From positions 467,501 through 531,500 of the forward strand of contig NZ_CP067134.1 of the NCBI RefSeq assembly GCF_028553765.1: a stretch of 64,000 bases of DNA, in the 5' to 3' direction. The stretch is from Paracoccus stylophorae. GTDB lineage: Bacteria > Pseudomonadota > Alphaproteobacteria > Rhodobacterales > Rhodobacteraceae. The translations under genes and the position numbers were made by a program. Numbering within the stretch: the first letter of the stretch is position 1; each line of letters opens with the position of its first letter. Shown one piece after another: positions 45,939-54,314 of this stretch. Under the pieces are notes generated by a model that was given only the letters and a program-made list of their open reading frames with translations, had not been told where the DNA came from and did not search any database.

Positions 45939-46517
45939 ATGCCGGAAGATTTCAGCATCGTCAGCCTGATCGACCGGGCCGTCACCGCCTCGGACGACAG
46001 GACCACCAGTGTGGCCCAGATCCTGCAGGCGTTGGGCCGCAATTCCTTTGCGCCGAACCTGCTGCTGCCCGCCGTGGCGGTGCTGTCGCCCCTGTCCGGG
46101 GTGCCGTTGGTGTCGACGTTCTGCGGCTGCGTGATCGCGCTGGTGTCGGCGCAGATGCTGGTGGGGCGCGATCACATCTGGCTGCCGCAGGTGCTGATGC
46201 GGCGCAAGATCGCGACCGCGCGTCTGCGGCAGGTGGGCGAGACGATGAAGACGCCCGCCGGCTGGCTGGACCGGATCACCCGGCCCCGGCTGCGGTTCCT
46301 GTCGCAGATGCCGTTCGCGGTCGTGCCGCGCATGATCTGTCTTGTCGGCGGCATGGTGATGCCGTTTCTGGAACTGGTGCCGTTCACCTCGTCGATCATC
46401 GGTGCGGTGGTCACGCTGCTTGGCTTTGGCATGCTGGCGCGCGACGGACTGTTCACCCTGCTGGGGCTGCTGGCGGTTGCGGGTCTGGCCGGCGGTCTGA
46501 TCTGGTTGCTGGGATAG
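45939..46517 (+). CDS. Exopolysaccharide synthesis protein ExoD family
   Basis: A 192-residue membrane protein of the ExoD family. A soluble N-terminal part (SIVSLIDRAVTASDDRTTSVAQILQALGRN) is followed by four hydrophobic segments: LLLPAVAVLSPLSGVPLVS, FCGCVIALVSAQML, MICLVGGMVMPFLELVPF and LLGLLAVAGLAGGLIWLLG. ExoD affects exopolysaccharide output and alkali tolerance in rhizobia; its mechanism is unknown. AAAGGA precedes ATG 45939. CGAAC-N17-CGTT (45870-45895), one mismatch from the EcfG consensus, lies 43 bases upstream of the start. Confidence 0.85.
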   Translation: MPEDFSIVSLIDRAVTASDDRTTSVAQILQALGRNSFAPNLLLPAVAVLSPLSGVPLVSTFCGCVIALVSAQMLVGRDHIWLPQVLMRRKIATARLRQVGETMKTPAGWLDRITRPRLRFLSQMPFAVVPRMICLVGGMVMPFLELVPFTSSIIGAVVTLLGFGMLARDGLFTLLGLLAVAGLAGGLIWLLG

Positions 46518-46529
46518 GCGCCCGCCGTC

Positions 46530-47330
46530 TCAGCCCTGCGGCTTGATCTTGGTGGCGGTGCCGCTGGCGAATGCCTGCAACCGTGCCTTGGCCGCCTCTT
46601 GGGTGTTCACGACGCCGGCCACCACCGATTCGGCATAGGCGGCGTCAAGCGCGCTCATGTTCTGCATGTGGCTGATGGCCGAACAGATGGCGAAATTCGA
46701 CAAAGGCGGGTTCTGCGCCGCATTGCGCGCGATCTCCCACGCCTTTTCCTGCGGATCATCCACCAGATACTGGCACAGGCCCACGTCGACCGCCTCTTGT
46801 CCGCGATACAGCCTGCCCGACAGCATCATGTCGATCATCCGCGCCTTGCCGATCAGATCGGCCACCCGGATTGTCGCGCCGCCGCCGGTGAACAGCCCGC
46901 GCTGCCCCTCAGGCAGGCCGAAATAGCTGTCGGTCCCGGCCACGCGGATATGGGCCGCCGAGGCCAGTTCCAGACCGCCGCCCACGACCGCGCCCTTCAG
47001 CACCGCGATCACCGGCACGCCGCCATATTCCATCTTGTTGAACGCCTCGTGCCAGCGCAGGCAGACATGCATGAAATCGCTGGCCGACCGGTTCTCGCGG
47101 TGATGTTCCACCAGATCCAGCCCGGCGCTGAAATGATCGCCGTTCGCGTCCAGGATCGCGGCCCGGACGCCCGCGCGCGGCAGGGTCGTGAAGATGTCCA
47201 CCAGCTCGTCGATGGTGGCCAGATCCAGCGCGTTGCGCTTTTCGGGGCGGTTCAGCGTAACGGTGGCGATGCCGTCATCGTCCACCTGCAACAGGATGTT
47301 CTTCAGCTTCAGATCGGCGATGTCGCGCAT
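46530..47330 (-). CDS. Enoyl-CoA hydratase/isomerase family protein
   Basis: A 266-residue crotonase-fold protein. The oxyanion-hole regions are [13 protein letters not shown] and [19 protein letters not shown]; catalytic-position residues near [18 protein letters not shown] differ from the usual E-x-x-x-G, so a simple hydratase role is not certain. It starts [41 protein letters not shown] precedes ATG 47330. Convergent with the ExoD gene (12 bases). Confidence 0.85.
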   Translation of the reverse strand: MRDIADLKLKNILLQVDDDGIATVTLNRPEKRNALDLATIDELVDIFTTLPRAGVRAAILDANGDHFSAGLDLVEHHRENRSASDFMHVCLRWHEAFNKMEYGGVPVIAVLKGAVVGGGLELASAAHIRVAGTDSYFGLPEGQRGLFTGGGATIRVADLIGKARMIDMMLSGRLYRGQEAVDVGLCQYLVDDPQEKAWEIARNAAQNPPLSNFAICSAISHMQNMSALDAAYAESVVAGVVNTQEAAKARLQAFASGTATKIKPQG

Positions 47331-47396
47331 GAAAACCCCTTTCGTCACGCCCATCGACTAGCGCACCTTGCGTGCCGGGTCGAGATGCAAGACGCC

Positions 47397-48323
47397 TCAG
47401 GCCTGCCCGATCAGCAGCATCACCACCGGCACCGTCATGATGCTGGCCGCGGTCGAGATCAGGATCGCGGCCGACACGCGTTGCTGGGCCACGTCGAAAT
47501 ACTGCGCCAGGATATAGACATTGCCCGCCACCGGCAGCGCCGCGGCGGCCATCATCACCCCGGCGGCAAAGGGGTCCACGCCCAGCCCCCACGACGCCAG
47601 CCCGACCGCCGCCGGGTGCAGCACCAGCTTGGCAAAGCTGAGCCAGGCCGACGCCGCCACACGCTGCAACCGCCGCGCCGCCAGGCTGGCGCCGATGGCA
47701 AAGAGCGCGCCGGGCGTCGCCGCCCCCCCCAGAAGCGACAGGAACTCGTCGAACGGGCCGGGCATCGGCAGCCGCATCTGCGCCCACACCAGCCCCGCGA
47801 CCATCGACAGGATCATCGGGTTGGCGACGATCCCGCGCATCACCGGCAGCACCGTGCGCAGCCGCATCCCGCCGCTGCGCGCGCCGTGGATGATCAGCGT
47901 GATCAGCGTCGAAAAGACCAGCATGTCGATGGTCAGCACCATCAGCACCGGCCCCACCGCGCGCTGGTCCAGCAACACGACCAGCATCGGCACGCCCAGA
48001 AAGCCGGTATTGCCGATCATGCAGCATTGCGCCTCCATCGCCGCCTCGGGCACCGGCAGGCCGCGCCAGCGCGCAACCGCCATTCCCGTGGCCCAGATCG
48101 CGGTCGAGCCCGCCAGATAGGCCAGCACGAAGCGCGGATCGAACAGCGCGCCCAGATCGAGGCCGGCGGCAAAGCGGAACAGCATCGCCGACAGCGCGAA
48201 GAAGAACACGAACCTGGTCAGCCAGATCGCGCCTTCCTCGGGAAAGAACCGCGACCTTGCGGCCAGCCAGCCCAGACCGATCAGCCCGAAGAAGGGCAGC
48301 GTCTTCAGAAACACCGCCAGCAT
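47397..48323 (-). CDS. AEC family transporter (auxin efflux carrier type)
   Basis: A 308-residue membrane protein with about ten hydrophobic segments in two halves. Family landmarks are the N-terminal FLKTLPFFGLIGLGWLAARS, the CCMIGNTGFLGVPMLVVLLDQ loop with conserved Gly/Asn, and VMMAAAALPVAGNVYILAQYFD near residue 255 in the second half. AEC carriers export malonate, malate or other organic anions in bacteria. It starts at ATG 48323, overlapping the nitroreductase stop (TGATG), so the two genes are translationally coupled. Confidence 0.88.
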   Translation of the reverse strand: MLAVFLKTLPFFGLIGLGWLAARSRFFPEEGAIWLTRFVFFFALSAMLFRFAAGLDLGALFDPRFVLAYLAGSTAIWATGMAVARWRGLPVPEAAMEAQCCMIGNTGFLGVPMLVVLLDQRAVGPVLMVLTIDMLVFSTLITLIIHGARSGGMRLRTVLPVMRGIVANPMILSMVAGLVWAQMRLPMPGPFDEFLSLLGGAATPGALFAIGASLAARRLQRVAASAWLSFAKLVLHPAAVGLASWGLGVDPFAAGVMMAAAALPVAGNVYILAQYFDVAQQRVSAAILISTAASIMTVPVVMLLIGQA

Positions 48324-48991
48324 CAGAAGACCGACATCGTCTCGGACAGGGGCTTCTTGACCTTGGCGGCGGCGGGCACCGTCGCATCCGCGGCGGGCAG
48401 CCCCACCGGCAGGATCATCACGGGCTTTTCGTTCTCGGGCCGGCCGCACAGCGCGTTCAGGAACTTCATCGGATTGGGCGTATGTTCCAGCGTCACCAGC
48501 CCGGCGTGATGGATCGCCGCGATCAGCATGCCGCAGGCGATGCCGACGCTTTCGGGGACATAGTAATGCTTGTGCCGCACCCCGTCGCGCAGCCCATAGC
48601 GTTGCGCGAAGACCACGATCAGCCAGGGCGCCACGGTCAGATGCGGCTTGTCGGGCCCGGTTCCCACCGGCTCCAGCGCGGCCAGCCACGCATCGCCGCC
48701 GCCGCCGGCATAGAAATCGCGCTCTTCCTCTTCGGCGGCCGCGCGGATGCGCGCCTTCATCGCCGGGTCCGCGATGGCCACGAAATGCCAGGGCTGCTGG
48801 TTCGCCCCCGACGGCGCGGTGCAGGCGGCCTCGATACAGGCCTCGATCACCTCGCGCGCCACCGGCGCGTCGCTGAAATCGCGCACCGAATGGCGCCTGC
48901 GCATGTAATCGCGAAACGCAAGCGCCGCGCGCAGCGACTGTTCGGGCGGCATCTGCACCCGGTCGGGCAGGGCCAAGGGCCGGTAACTCAC
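48323..48991 (-). CDS. Nitroreductase family protein
   Basis: A 222-residue FMN-dependent oxidoreductase. The FMN-binding opening RRRHSVRDFSDAPVAREVIEACIE and the AACTAPSGANQQPWHFVAIAD segment are clear, and LVTLEHTPNPMKFLNALCGRP with VMILPVGLPA are typical of the C-terminal half. Substrate unknown. It is coupled to the AEC transporter downstream. Confidence 0.9.
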   Translation of the reverse strand: MSYRPLALPDRVQMPPEQSLRAALAFRDYMRRRHSVRDFSDAPVAREVIEACIEAACTAPSGANQQPWHFVAIADPAMKARIRAAAEEEERDFYAGGGGDAWLAALEPVGTGPDKPHLTVAPWLIVVFAQRYGLRDGVRHKHYYVPESVGIACGMLIAAIHHAGLVTLEHTPNPMKFLNALCGRPENEKPVMILPVGLPAADATVPAAAKVKKPLSETMSVF

Positions 48992-49010
48992 GCTTCCCCC
49001 TTTGTCGGGG

Positions 49011-49991
49011 TCAGCCCGATCCGATCAGCACCCCGGTGGCGAAGACCAAACCACCGCCCACGACCACTTGCAAGGCCGCCCGCCAGAACGGCGTCTGCAT
49101 CCAGCGGTTCTGGATCCATGCGATCACCCACAACTCGATGAAGACGACGATGCAGGCAATGATCGTGGCGGTCCAGAAATGCGGGATCAGATAGGGCAGG
49201 GCATGGCCCAGCCCGCCGATCGCCGTCATCACCCCCGAGGCCACGCCGCGCTTGATCGGCGATCCGCGCCCCGACACCACCCCGTCGTCGGACGCGGCCT
49301 CGGTAAAGCCCATGCTGATGCCCGCGCCCAGGCTGGCCGCCAGCCCGACCAGGAATGTCGTCCAGGTGTCGTGCGTGGCAAAGGCCGTGGCAAAGATCGG
49401 CGCCAGCGTCGAGACGCTGCCATCCATCAGCCCGGCCAGCCCCGGCTGAACCCAGGTCAGGATGAACTCGCGATGCGCCACCGCGCCTTCCTCCGCGCGG
49501 GCGGCGTCGGTCAGATGCTCATCGGCCAGTTCGCCCGCGTGTTCCTCGTGGCCGCGTTCGGCCGCCGCCAGATCGCCCAGCAACTTGCGGGTGGCGGCGT
49601 CCGAACTGGTCTGCGCGGCGCGGGCATAAAACTCGGCCGCGTCATGTTCCATCAGCGCGGCCTCGTTGCGGATCGCCTCCAGCGACAGGTTCTGCATCAT
49701 CCAGGCCGGCCGGCGGCTGTAATAGCCGGCCACATGTTCGCGCCGGATCACCGGAATGGAATCGCCGAACCGCGCGCGATAGCGTTCGATCAGCAGCCGG
49801 CGATGCTCGTCCTCTTCCTCGCCCATGCCGTCGAACACGGCGGCGGTCGCGGGATAGGCCTCGCGCAGATAGTCGGCCCAGTTGCGATAGATGCGCGCGT
49901 CATCCTCTTCCGAGGCGATGGCAAGGGCGATCACCTCCTGCTCGGTCAGGTCGGAAAACCGTTTGCGATTGGCTGTCATCCGCATGATCAT
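49011..49991 (-). CDS. mbfA: MbfA-type ferritin-like/VIT1 iron exporter
   Basis: A 326-residue fusion of an N-terminal ferritin-like (erythrin-vacuolar iron transport) domain and a C-terminal CCC1/VIT1 membrane domain. Iron ligands are visible in LAIASEEDDARIYRNWAD, MGEEEDEHRRLLIERY, LMEHDAAEFYARAAQ and AAERGHEEHAGELADEH (E-x-x-H pairs). The membrane part starts LTWVQPGLAGLMDGSVSTLAPIFATAFA. MbfA exports iron and protects against iron/peroxide stress in Agrobacterium and Bradyrhizobium, usually under Irr control; I saw no clear Irr box. The first codons (ATG 49991, 49985 or 49979) lie at the edge of dispersed element D and none has a good ribosome site; 49979 (MTANRKRF) is an alternative start. 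Confidence 0.88.
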   Translation of the reverse strand: MIMRMTANRKRFSDLTEQEVIALAIASEEDDARIYRNWADYLREAYPATAAVFDGMGEEEDEHRRLLIERYRARFGDSIPVIRREHVAGYYSRRPAWMMQNLSLEAIRNEAALMEHDAAEFYARAAQTSSDAATRKLLGDLAAAERGHEEHAGELADEHLTDAARAEEGAVAHREFILTWVQPGLAGLMDGSVSTLAPIFATAFATHDTWTTFLVGLAASLGAGISMGFTEAASDDGVVSGRGSPIKRGVASGVMTAIGGLGHALPYLIPHFWTATIIACIVVFIELWVIAWIQNRWMQTPFWRAALQVVVGGGLVFATGVLIGSG

Positions 49992-50053
49992 CTTCGGTGC
50001 TCAAATATCCTCGGGGGTGAGGCCGCCTGCGGCCGAGGGGGCAGACAGCCCCC
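49991..50053 (-). repeat. Dispersed intergenic element, copy D, overlapping two genes
   Basis: On the minus strand: GGGGGC-TGTCT-GCCCCC, second hairpin GGCCGC-AG-GCGGCC, core CCCCCGAGGATATTTG and tail CACCGAAGA. The core's TTTGA supplies the stop codon of the TusA-like gene and the hairpins encode its last residues; the tail reaches the mbfA start. Confidence 0.8.
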
Positions 50054-50273
50054 TTTCCACCGTGAACTCGCGCGCGCCGTCATCCGTGTCGTGCGTGCCG
50101 ATCAATACATGACCGGCCTCGGCGCAGAAATGCGGCACATCGACCGAGGCCATGGGATCGGTGGCGATCATCGCCACGCGCGCGCCCGGCGGCACCGACA
50201 GCAGCGCCTTGCGCAGCCGCAGCACCGGCAGCGGGCACAGCAGCCCGCGCGCGTCGATCCGGCGCGCGCTCAT
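50001..50273 (-). CDS. TusA-family sulfurtransferase-like protein
   Basis: A 90-residue protein of the TusA/SirA family. The opening RRIDARGLLCPLPVLRLRKAL contains the conserved Cys-Pro-x-Pro, with the cysteine used as sulfur carrier in TusA; MIATDPMASVDVPHFCAEAGH follows. The last about 15 residues (from SAPSAAGGL to the stop) are encoded by dispersed element D and are unlikely to be part of the fold. Start ATG 50273 overlaps the DUF2478 stop (ATGA). Confidence 0.85.
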   Translation of the reverse strand: MSARRIDARGLLCPLPVLRLRKALLSVPPGARVAMIATDPMASVDVPHFCAEAGHVLIGTHDTDDGAREFTVERGLSAPSAAGGLTPEDI

Positions 50274-50788
50274 GCCGGCCCCGCCGTCCGCGCAAGGCAC
50301 CAGTCGCCCAGTCGTTCCGGCGCGACCCGTTCGGCCAGATCGCCCCCGAACGCGGCAAAGTCGCGCTGCTGTTCGGCCGGCACGTGCAGCAGCACCGGCA
50401 CGCCGTCCGACACCGCCTGCGCGATCACCGACCGAAATCCGCGCCCCGCCGCCTCCTGCCGGCCGAATTTCGGCACGATCACCAGTTCCGCCCCGGCCAG
50501 TTTTGCGCCCACCCGCACCGCCGCCATTTCCAGCGCGCCGGCATCGAGGCGGCAGCCCTGCGATCCGGTGCCAAGGGATTGCGAGATCCGGATCGGCCGG
50601 TCCTCCTCACCCAGCACGATCACGTCCATGTCGCATTCGCAATCCGCGCCATGATCGGTGTTGCGCTGCACCGCGCCCGTCACCCGCAGCCCCGCATCGC
50701 CCAGGTCGCGGGCCAGCCGCAGCAGCAGATCGTCGGCCGCGCCGGGCGCGGCGTCGGCGGACAGCGTGAACCAGCCCAGCATCGTCAT
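50270..50788 (-). CDS. DUF2478 family protein
   Basis: A 172-residue protein of the DUF2478 family: VTGAVQRNTDHGADCECDMDVIVLG, RISQSLGTGSQGCRLDAGALEMAA and LVIVPKFGRQEAAGRGFRSVI are characteristic. The family is often found near molybdenum/nitrogen-metabolism genes and has a P-loop-like fold, but its function is not known and the local Walker motif is not obvious. GAGAAAG precedes ATG 50788. It lies between the response regulator (5 bases) and the TusA-like gene (overlap), implying one transcript. Confidence 0.75.
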   Translation of the reverse strand: MTMLGWFTLSADAAPGAADDLLLRLARDLGDAGLRVTGAVQRNTDHGADCECDMDVIVLGEEDRPIRISQSLGTGSQGCRLDAGALEMAAVRVGAKLAGAELVIVPKFGRQEAAGRGFRSVIAQAVSDGVPVLLHVPAEQQRDFAAFGGDLAERVAPERLGDWCLARTAGPA

Positions 50789-50793
50789 CTTTC

Positions 50794-51417
50794 TCAGACC
50801 CCGCTGTCCAGGGCGAATTTCATCAGCCCGTTCATGCCGTCCACCCCCAGCTTCTTCTTCAGCGCCGACGAGGTGTTGGCGGCGGTCTTGTAGCTGACGC
50901 CCAGTTCGTCGGCGATGGCCTGCAGGCTGGACCCGCGCCCGATCAGCGCCAGCACCTGCCGCTCACGCTCGGACAGCGCGCCAAGCGGATCGGCGCTGGC
51001 CCCCGCCCGCAGCGTCGCCAGCGCCACAGCCTGCCGGGGCGACAGATAGAACTCGCCGGCCTCAAGCGTGCGGACCGCGTCGCGGAAATCGGCGGGCGGG
51101 GCGTTCTTGGACAGAAACCCCTGCGCCCCCTCGTGCAGTGCGCGGGCGGCAAAGCCGGTCTGGTCGTTCATCGAAAAGATCAGGATGCGCGCGCCCGGCG
51201 CGGCGCGGCGCAGCGGGCCGACCGTCTCCAGCCCGCTGGCGCCCGGCAGCGTGATGTCCAGCACGATCAGCGACGGCGCCGGCCCGTTGGCCAGCTGCGC
51301 CAGCGCGTCTTCGGCCGACATCGCCTGACCGACCGGGTCATAGCCCAGGTCGCGCAGCAGCCGGCTGGCGCCCAGATGGGTGATCGGATGGTCGTCGATG
51401 ACCAGCGCAGCCTTCAT
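50794..51417 (-). CDS. NarL/FixJ-type response regulator
   Basis: A 207-residue two-domain regulator. Receiver: VIDDHPITHLGASRLL, phosphoacceptor Asp in SLIVLDITLPGASGLE, switch Ser in ILIFSMND and Lys in GFLSKNAP. The C-terminal LuxR helix-turn-helix is LSERERQVLALIGRGSSLQAIADELGVSYKTAANTSSALKKKLG, spanning about residues 143-187. It is coupled to the histidine kinase gene upstream (ATGA overlap at 51414-51417), so the two are a cognate pair. Its targets are not evident; the downstream DUF2478-TusA-like genes are in the same operon. Confidence 0.92.
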   Translation of the reverse strand: MKAALVIDDHPITHLGASRLLRDLGYDPVGQAMSAEDALAQLANGPAPSLIVLDITLPGASGLETVGPLRRAAPGARILIFSMNDQTGFAARALHEGAQGFLSKNAPPADFRDAVRTLEAGEFYLSPRQAVALATLRAGASADPLGALSERERQVLALIGRGSSLQAIADELGVSYKTAANTSSALKKKLGVDGMNGLMKFALDSGV

Positions 51418-52751
51418 GCCCCGTCCTCATGCAAGCCCTGTGCCGGCAGGCTTGCCTCGATGGTGGTTCCGTTCCCGTCCGACGACAGGCGCAGCGTGCC
51501 GTTCAGCAGGGTGATCCGCTCGCGCATCCCGGTCAGCCCGGCCCCGTCGCGATGGGATGCGCCCAGGCCCGACCCGTCGTCCGACAGGATCATGCGCCAA
51601 TGCGCCGGATCGGTCCAGAGCCGGATCGACACCGTCCGCGCCCCTGAATGACGCAGCGCGTTGGTGCATCCCTCCTGCAGGATGCGGAACAGCGTCAGCG
51701 CGGTCGCCTCGTCAGGTTCGGGCATCGCGGCTTCGATGTCTAGATCGAACCGGATCGCGGGAAAGCGCCGCCGCAATTTCGCGACATGGTCCGACAGCAC
51801 GGTCGCCAGCGGCAACTGCCCGATGGCCGCCGGCCGCAGATCGTCCAGCAGCGCCCGGTTCACCCGCGCGATCTGTTCGGCGATGGCGGCGATGGCGTCT
51901 GCATGCGCGCGGATCGTGTCGTCCGTCGCGGCCTCGCGCAGCGCATCGACCTCGACCCGCAGGCCGAACAGGCACGGCCCCATCTCATCGTGCAGGTCGC
52001 GGGCGATGGCCCGGCGCTCCTCATCGCCGCGCCGGATCACCTGCCGTTGCAGCCGCGCGCGGTCGTGCCCGGCGCGTTCCAGCGCCGCGGCCAGATCGTC
52101 CACGCCCTGCGCCAGCGGCAGCAGATCGGGCTGCGGCAGCGGACCGACCCGCGCCGACAGATCGCCGCGCCGCAGATCGGCCAGCCGCGCGGCGATCCGG
52201 CCCACCGGCCGCAGCGCGTGGCGCGTGGCCAGCAGGATCAGCACCGCCTGCGCCAGCCCCGACATGGCGGCCAGCCCCAGGGCGGTGCGAACCTCGCGCC
52301 ACGCCGCGGCGATCCCGGCCGAGGGATCGGTCGCGATATAGACAAAGCCGCGCATCCGCCCCTCGATGGTCACCGGCAGGCGGGTTTCCTGCGGGGGCGG
52401 CGCGACCAGGGCCGCGAACCATGCCGGCGCGCCGTCCGGGGCGGCGTCGGGCGCGGCGATTTCGCGGACGGTGCCGTCCTGCGGGACAAGGATCGCGATG
52501 CGCGCGTGGCGCGGCGGGACCAGCCGTTCGGGCAGCATCGCCATCAGCCGGTCGGGCGGAACCGCCGTCTGCATCGTGCCGATGGTGGCCAGAACCAGCG
52601 AACGCGCGGTCTGCGCGGCCAGCCGCGTCTCGGTCGCGATCTCGCGCCGCAACCCGTCCAAGCTGGCGGCGGCCAGCGCGCCGAACAGCAGCGCCTGCAC
52701 GGCCAGGATCACCAGAAGGATTCGCGTGGTCAGGCGCAGCCGGTTCAACAT
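51414..52751 (-). CDS. Sensor histidine kinase (HisKA_3 type)
   Basis: A 445-residue membrane-bound kinase. TM1 is LTTRILLVILAVQALLFGAL, the periplasmic sensor spans about residues 30-155 (with ETRLPVTIEGRMRGFVYIATD), and TM2 is GLAAMSGLAQAVLILLATRHAL. A HAMP domain (ALRPVGRIAARLADLRRGDLSARVG) leads to the dimerisation/phosphorylation box DEERRAIARDLHDEMGPCLFGL with the phospho-His. The HATPase part has FRILQEGCTNALRHSG (N box) and LSDDGSGLGASHRDGAGLTGM (G boxes). ATG 52751 was chosen at the first codon before TM1; the longer frame upstream runs through the divergent gene. Signal unknown. Confidence 0.92.
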   Translation of the reverse strand: MLNRLRLTTRILLVILAVQALLFGALAAASLDGLRREIATETRLAAQTARSLVLATIGTMQTAVPPDRLMAMLPERLVPPRHARIAILVPQDGTVREIAAPDAAPDGAPAWFAALVAPPPQETRLPVTIEGRMRGFVYIATDPSAGIAAAWREVRTALGLAAMSGLAQAVLILLATRHALRPVGRIAARLADLRRGDLSARVGPLPQPDLLPLAQGVDDLAAALERAGHDRARLQRQVIRRGDEERRAIARDLHDEMGPCLFGLRVEVDALREAATDDTIRAHADAIAAIAEQIARVNRALLDDLRPAAIGQLPLATVLSDHVAKLRRRFPAIRFDLDIEAAMPEPDEATALTLFRILQEGCTNALRHSGARTVSIRLWTDPAHWRMILSDDGSGLGASHRDGAGLTGMRERITLLNGTLRLSSDGNGTTIEASLPAQGLHEDGA

Positions 52752-52862
52752 GGCGCGCAGATTGGCCGATCCACGGGGCTGCGTCCATGCCGCGCGGCCC
52801 CTGTCCCCGGCCCGACGCAACCGGGGTTTTCGCCGCCCTCGCGCGGGCGTAAGAACGACGCC

Positions 52863-53315
52863 ATGACCGATTACGATGCCCTTGCCGCCCGAATCCGTGC
52901 CCTGACCGAATCCGAGACCGACGAGGTCGCGCTGATGGCCACGCTGGCGTGCGAAATCCACCATTCCGACGACCGCTTCGACTGGACCGGGTTCTATCGC
53001 GTGGTCGGCCCCGAACTGCTGAAGATCGGCCCCTATCAGGGCGGTCACGGCTGTCTGGTCATCCCGTTTTCGCGCGGCGTCTGCGGGGCTGCCGCGCGCA
53101 CCGGACAGGCGCAGATCGTGCCCGATGTCGATGCGTTTCCAGGCCACATCGCCTGTGCCGGCTCGACCCGGTCGGAACTGGTGCTGCCGGTCTTTGCGTC
53201 GGGGGGCCGGCTGATCGGGGTGCTGGATATCGACAGCGACCGGCCGGATGCCTTTGACGACGAGGATGCAACACGTCTGGCGGAGATCCTGCATGACACA
53301 TTCGGACAGTTCTGA
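52863..53315 (+). CDS. Free methionine-(R)-sulfoxide reductase (GAF domain)
   Basis: A 150-residue single GAF-domain protein of the fRMsr type, which reduces free methionine-R-sulfoxide. The family's signature residues are in GGHGCLVIPFSRGVCGAAARTG and FPGHIACAGSTRSELVLPV, carrying the catalytic cysteines, and LIGVLDIDSDRPDAFDDED. Divergent from the histidine kinase (111 bases). It overlaps the GFA gene by 23 bases. Confidence 0.88.
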   Translation: MTDYDALAARIRALTESETDEVALMATLACEIHHSDDRFDWTGFYRVVGPELLKIGPYQGGHGCLVIPFSRGVCGAAARTGQAQIVPDVDAFPGHIACAGSTRSELVLPVFASGGRLIGVLDIDSDRPDAFDDEDATRLAEILHDTFGQF

Positions 53316-53691
53316 GATGCGCGGCCGCTGCCTGTGCGGCGCGGTCCGGTTCAGCGGCCTGCTGGCCGGACCGGACGTGACGGCGTGTCATTGCGGCCAG
53401 TGCCGCCGCTGGTCGGGCCATCTGTGGGCGTCGTTCCATCTGGACGCGCCCCGGATCGAGGGGCAGGCGCTGCGCTGGTATCCGTCTTCCCCGCAGGCCG
53501 AGCGGGGATTCTGTTCGGTCTGCGGCACCTCGCTGTTCTGGCGGCCTTTTGGGCGGGACACGCTGTCGGTGTCGGCCGGTGCGATCGACAATCCGACCGG
53601 CCTGGCGCTGGAACGGCATATCTTCGTGGCCGACAAGGGCGATTACTATGACATCGCGGACGGTCTGCCGCAAAAGGACGGGTCGGCATGA
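53293..53691 (+). CDS. GFA family (glutathione-dependent formaldehyde-activating-like) protein
   Basis: A 132-residue zinc protein of the GFA/CENP-V family. Zinc ligands are in RGRCLCGAVRFSG (CxC), TACHCGQCRRWSGH (CxxC) and GFCSVCGTSLFWRP (CxxC). Gfa itself catalyses condensation of formaldehyde with glutathione, but most paralogues have no known reaction. Start ATG 53293 (GGAG 8 bases upstream) is favoured; ATG 53317 after the upstream stop is an alternative. Ends with a 4-base overlap into the LysE gene. Confidence 0.85.
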   Translation: MTHSDSSEMRGRCLCGAVRFSGLLAGPDVTACHCGQCRRWSGHLWASFHLDAPRIEGQALRWYPSSPQAERGFCSVCGTSLFWRPFGRDTLSVSAGAIDNPTGLALERHIFVADKGDYYDIADGLPQKDGSA

Positions 53692-54314
53692 TCTGGGACA
53701 CGCTGTCCGACATTCCGGCGGCGCAGTTGACCGCCTTCATCGCCGGCGGGCTGGTCCTGAACGTCGCCCCGGGTCAGGACGTCTTCTTCGCCAGCGCCTG
53801 CGGGATACAGGGCGGCCCGCGCGCCGGCGCGCTGGCCGGGATCGGCGTCGGTATGGGGGTGCTGGTCCATGTCGGGCTGGCGACGGTCGGGCTGGGCGCG
53901 GTCGTCGCGGCGCATCCCGGCGCGCTGCTGGCGATCAAATATGCCGGTGCCGCCTATCTTCTGTGGCTGGCGTGGAAAAGCTGGACGGCGGGGCCGGTCG
54001 ATCCCGCCGCGCGCGGCAGCGTCCGGCCGTGGAACGTGATCCGCCGCGGCCTCGTGTCGAACGTCCTGAACCCCAAGCCGGTGCTGTTCCTGCTGGCCTT
54101 CCTGCCGCAATTCACCAATCCCGCATGGGGGCCTGTCTGGCAGCAGATCCTGGGGCTGGGGCTGATCTTTGCACTGACCGGCACCATCGTGACGGTGGGC
54201 TACGGGGTCGTCGCCGGTCTGGCGGGGCATGTGATCGGGCGCAATCTGGGGATTCTCAACCGGATCGCGGCGGTGATGTTCGCGGGTCTTGCGCTGCGCC
54301 TTGTCGCGAAATGA
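53688..54314 (+). CDS. LysE/RhtB family amino acid exporter
   Basis: A 208-residue membrane protein with about six hydrophobic segments. Family motif: ALNVAPGQDVFFASACGIQGG-like loop (LVLNVAPGQDVFFASA) at about residues 22-37, then VGMGVLVHVGLATVGLGAVV, KYAGAAYLLWLAWKSW, and SNVLNPKPVLFLLAFLPQF. Exports amino acids or homoserine lactone-like compounds in known members. Coupled to GFA upstream and to the pseudouridine synthase downstream (ATGA overlap). Confidence 0.9.
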   Translation: MIWDTLSDIPAAQLTAFIAGGLVLNVAPGQDVFFASACGIQGGPRAGALAGIGVGMGVLVHVGLATVGLGAVVAAHPGALLAIKYAGAAYLLWLAWKSWTAGPVDPAARGSVRPWNVIRRGLVSNVLNPKPVLFLLAFLPQFTNPAWGPVWQQILGLGLIFALTGTIVTVGYGVVAGLAGHVIGRNLGILNRIAAVMFAGLALRLVAK

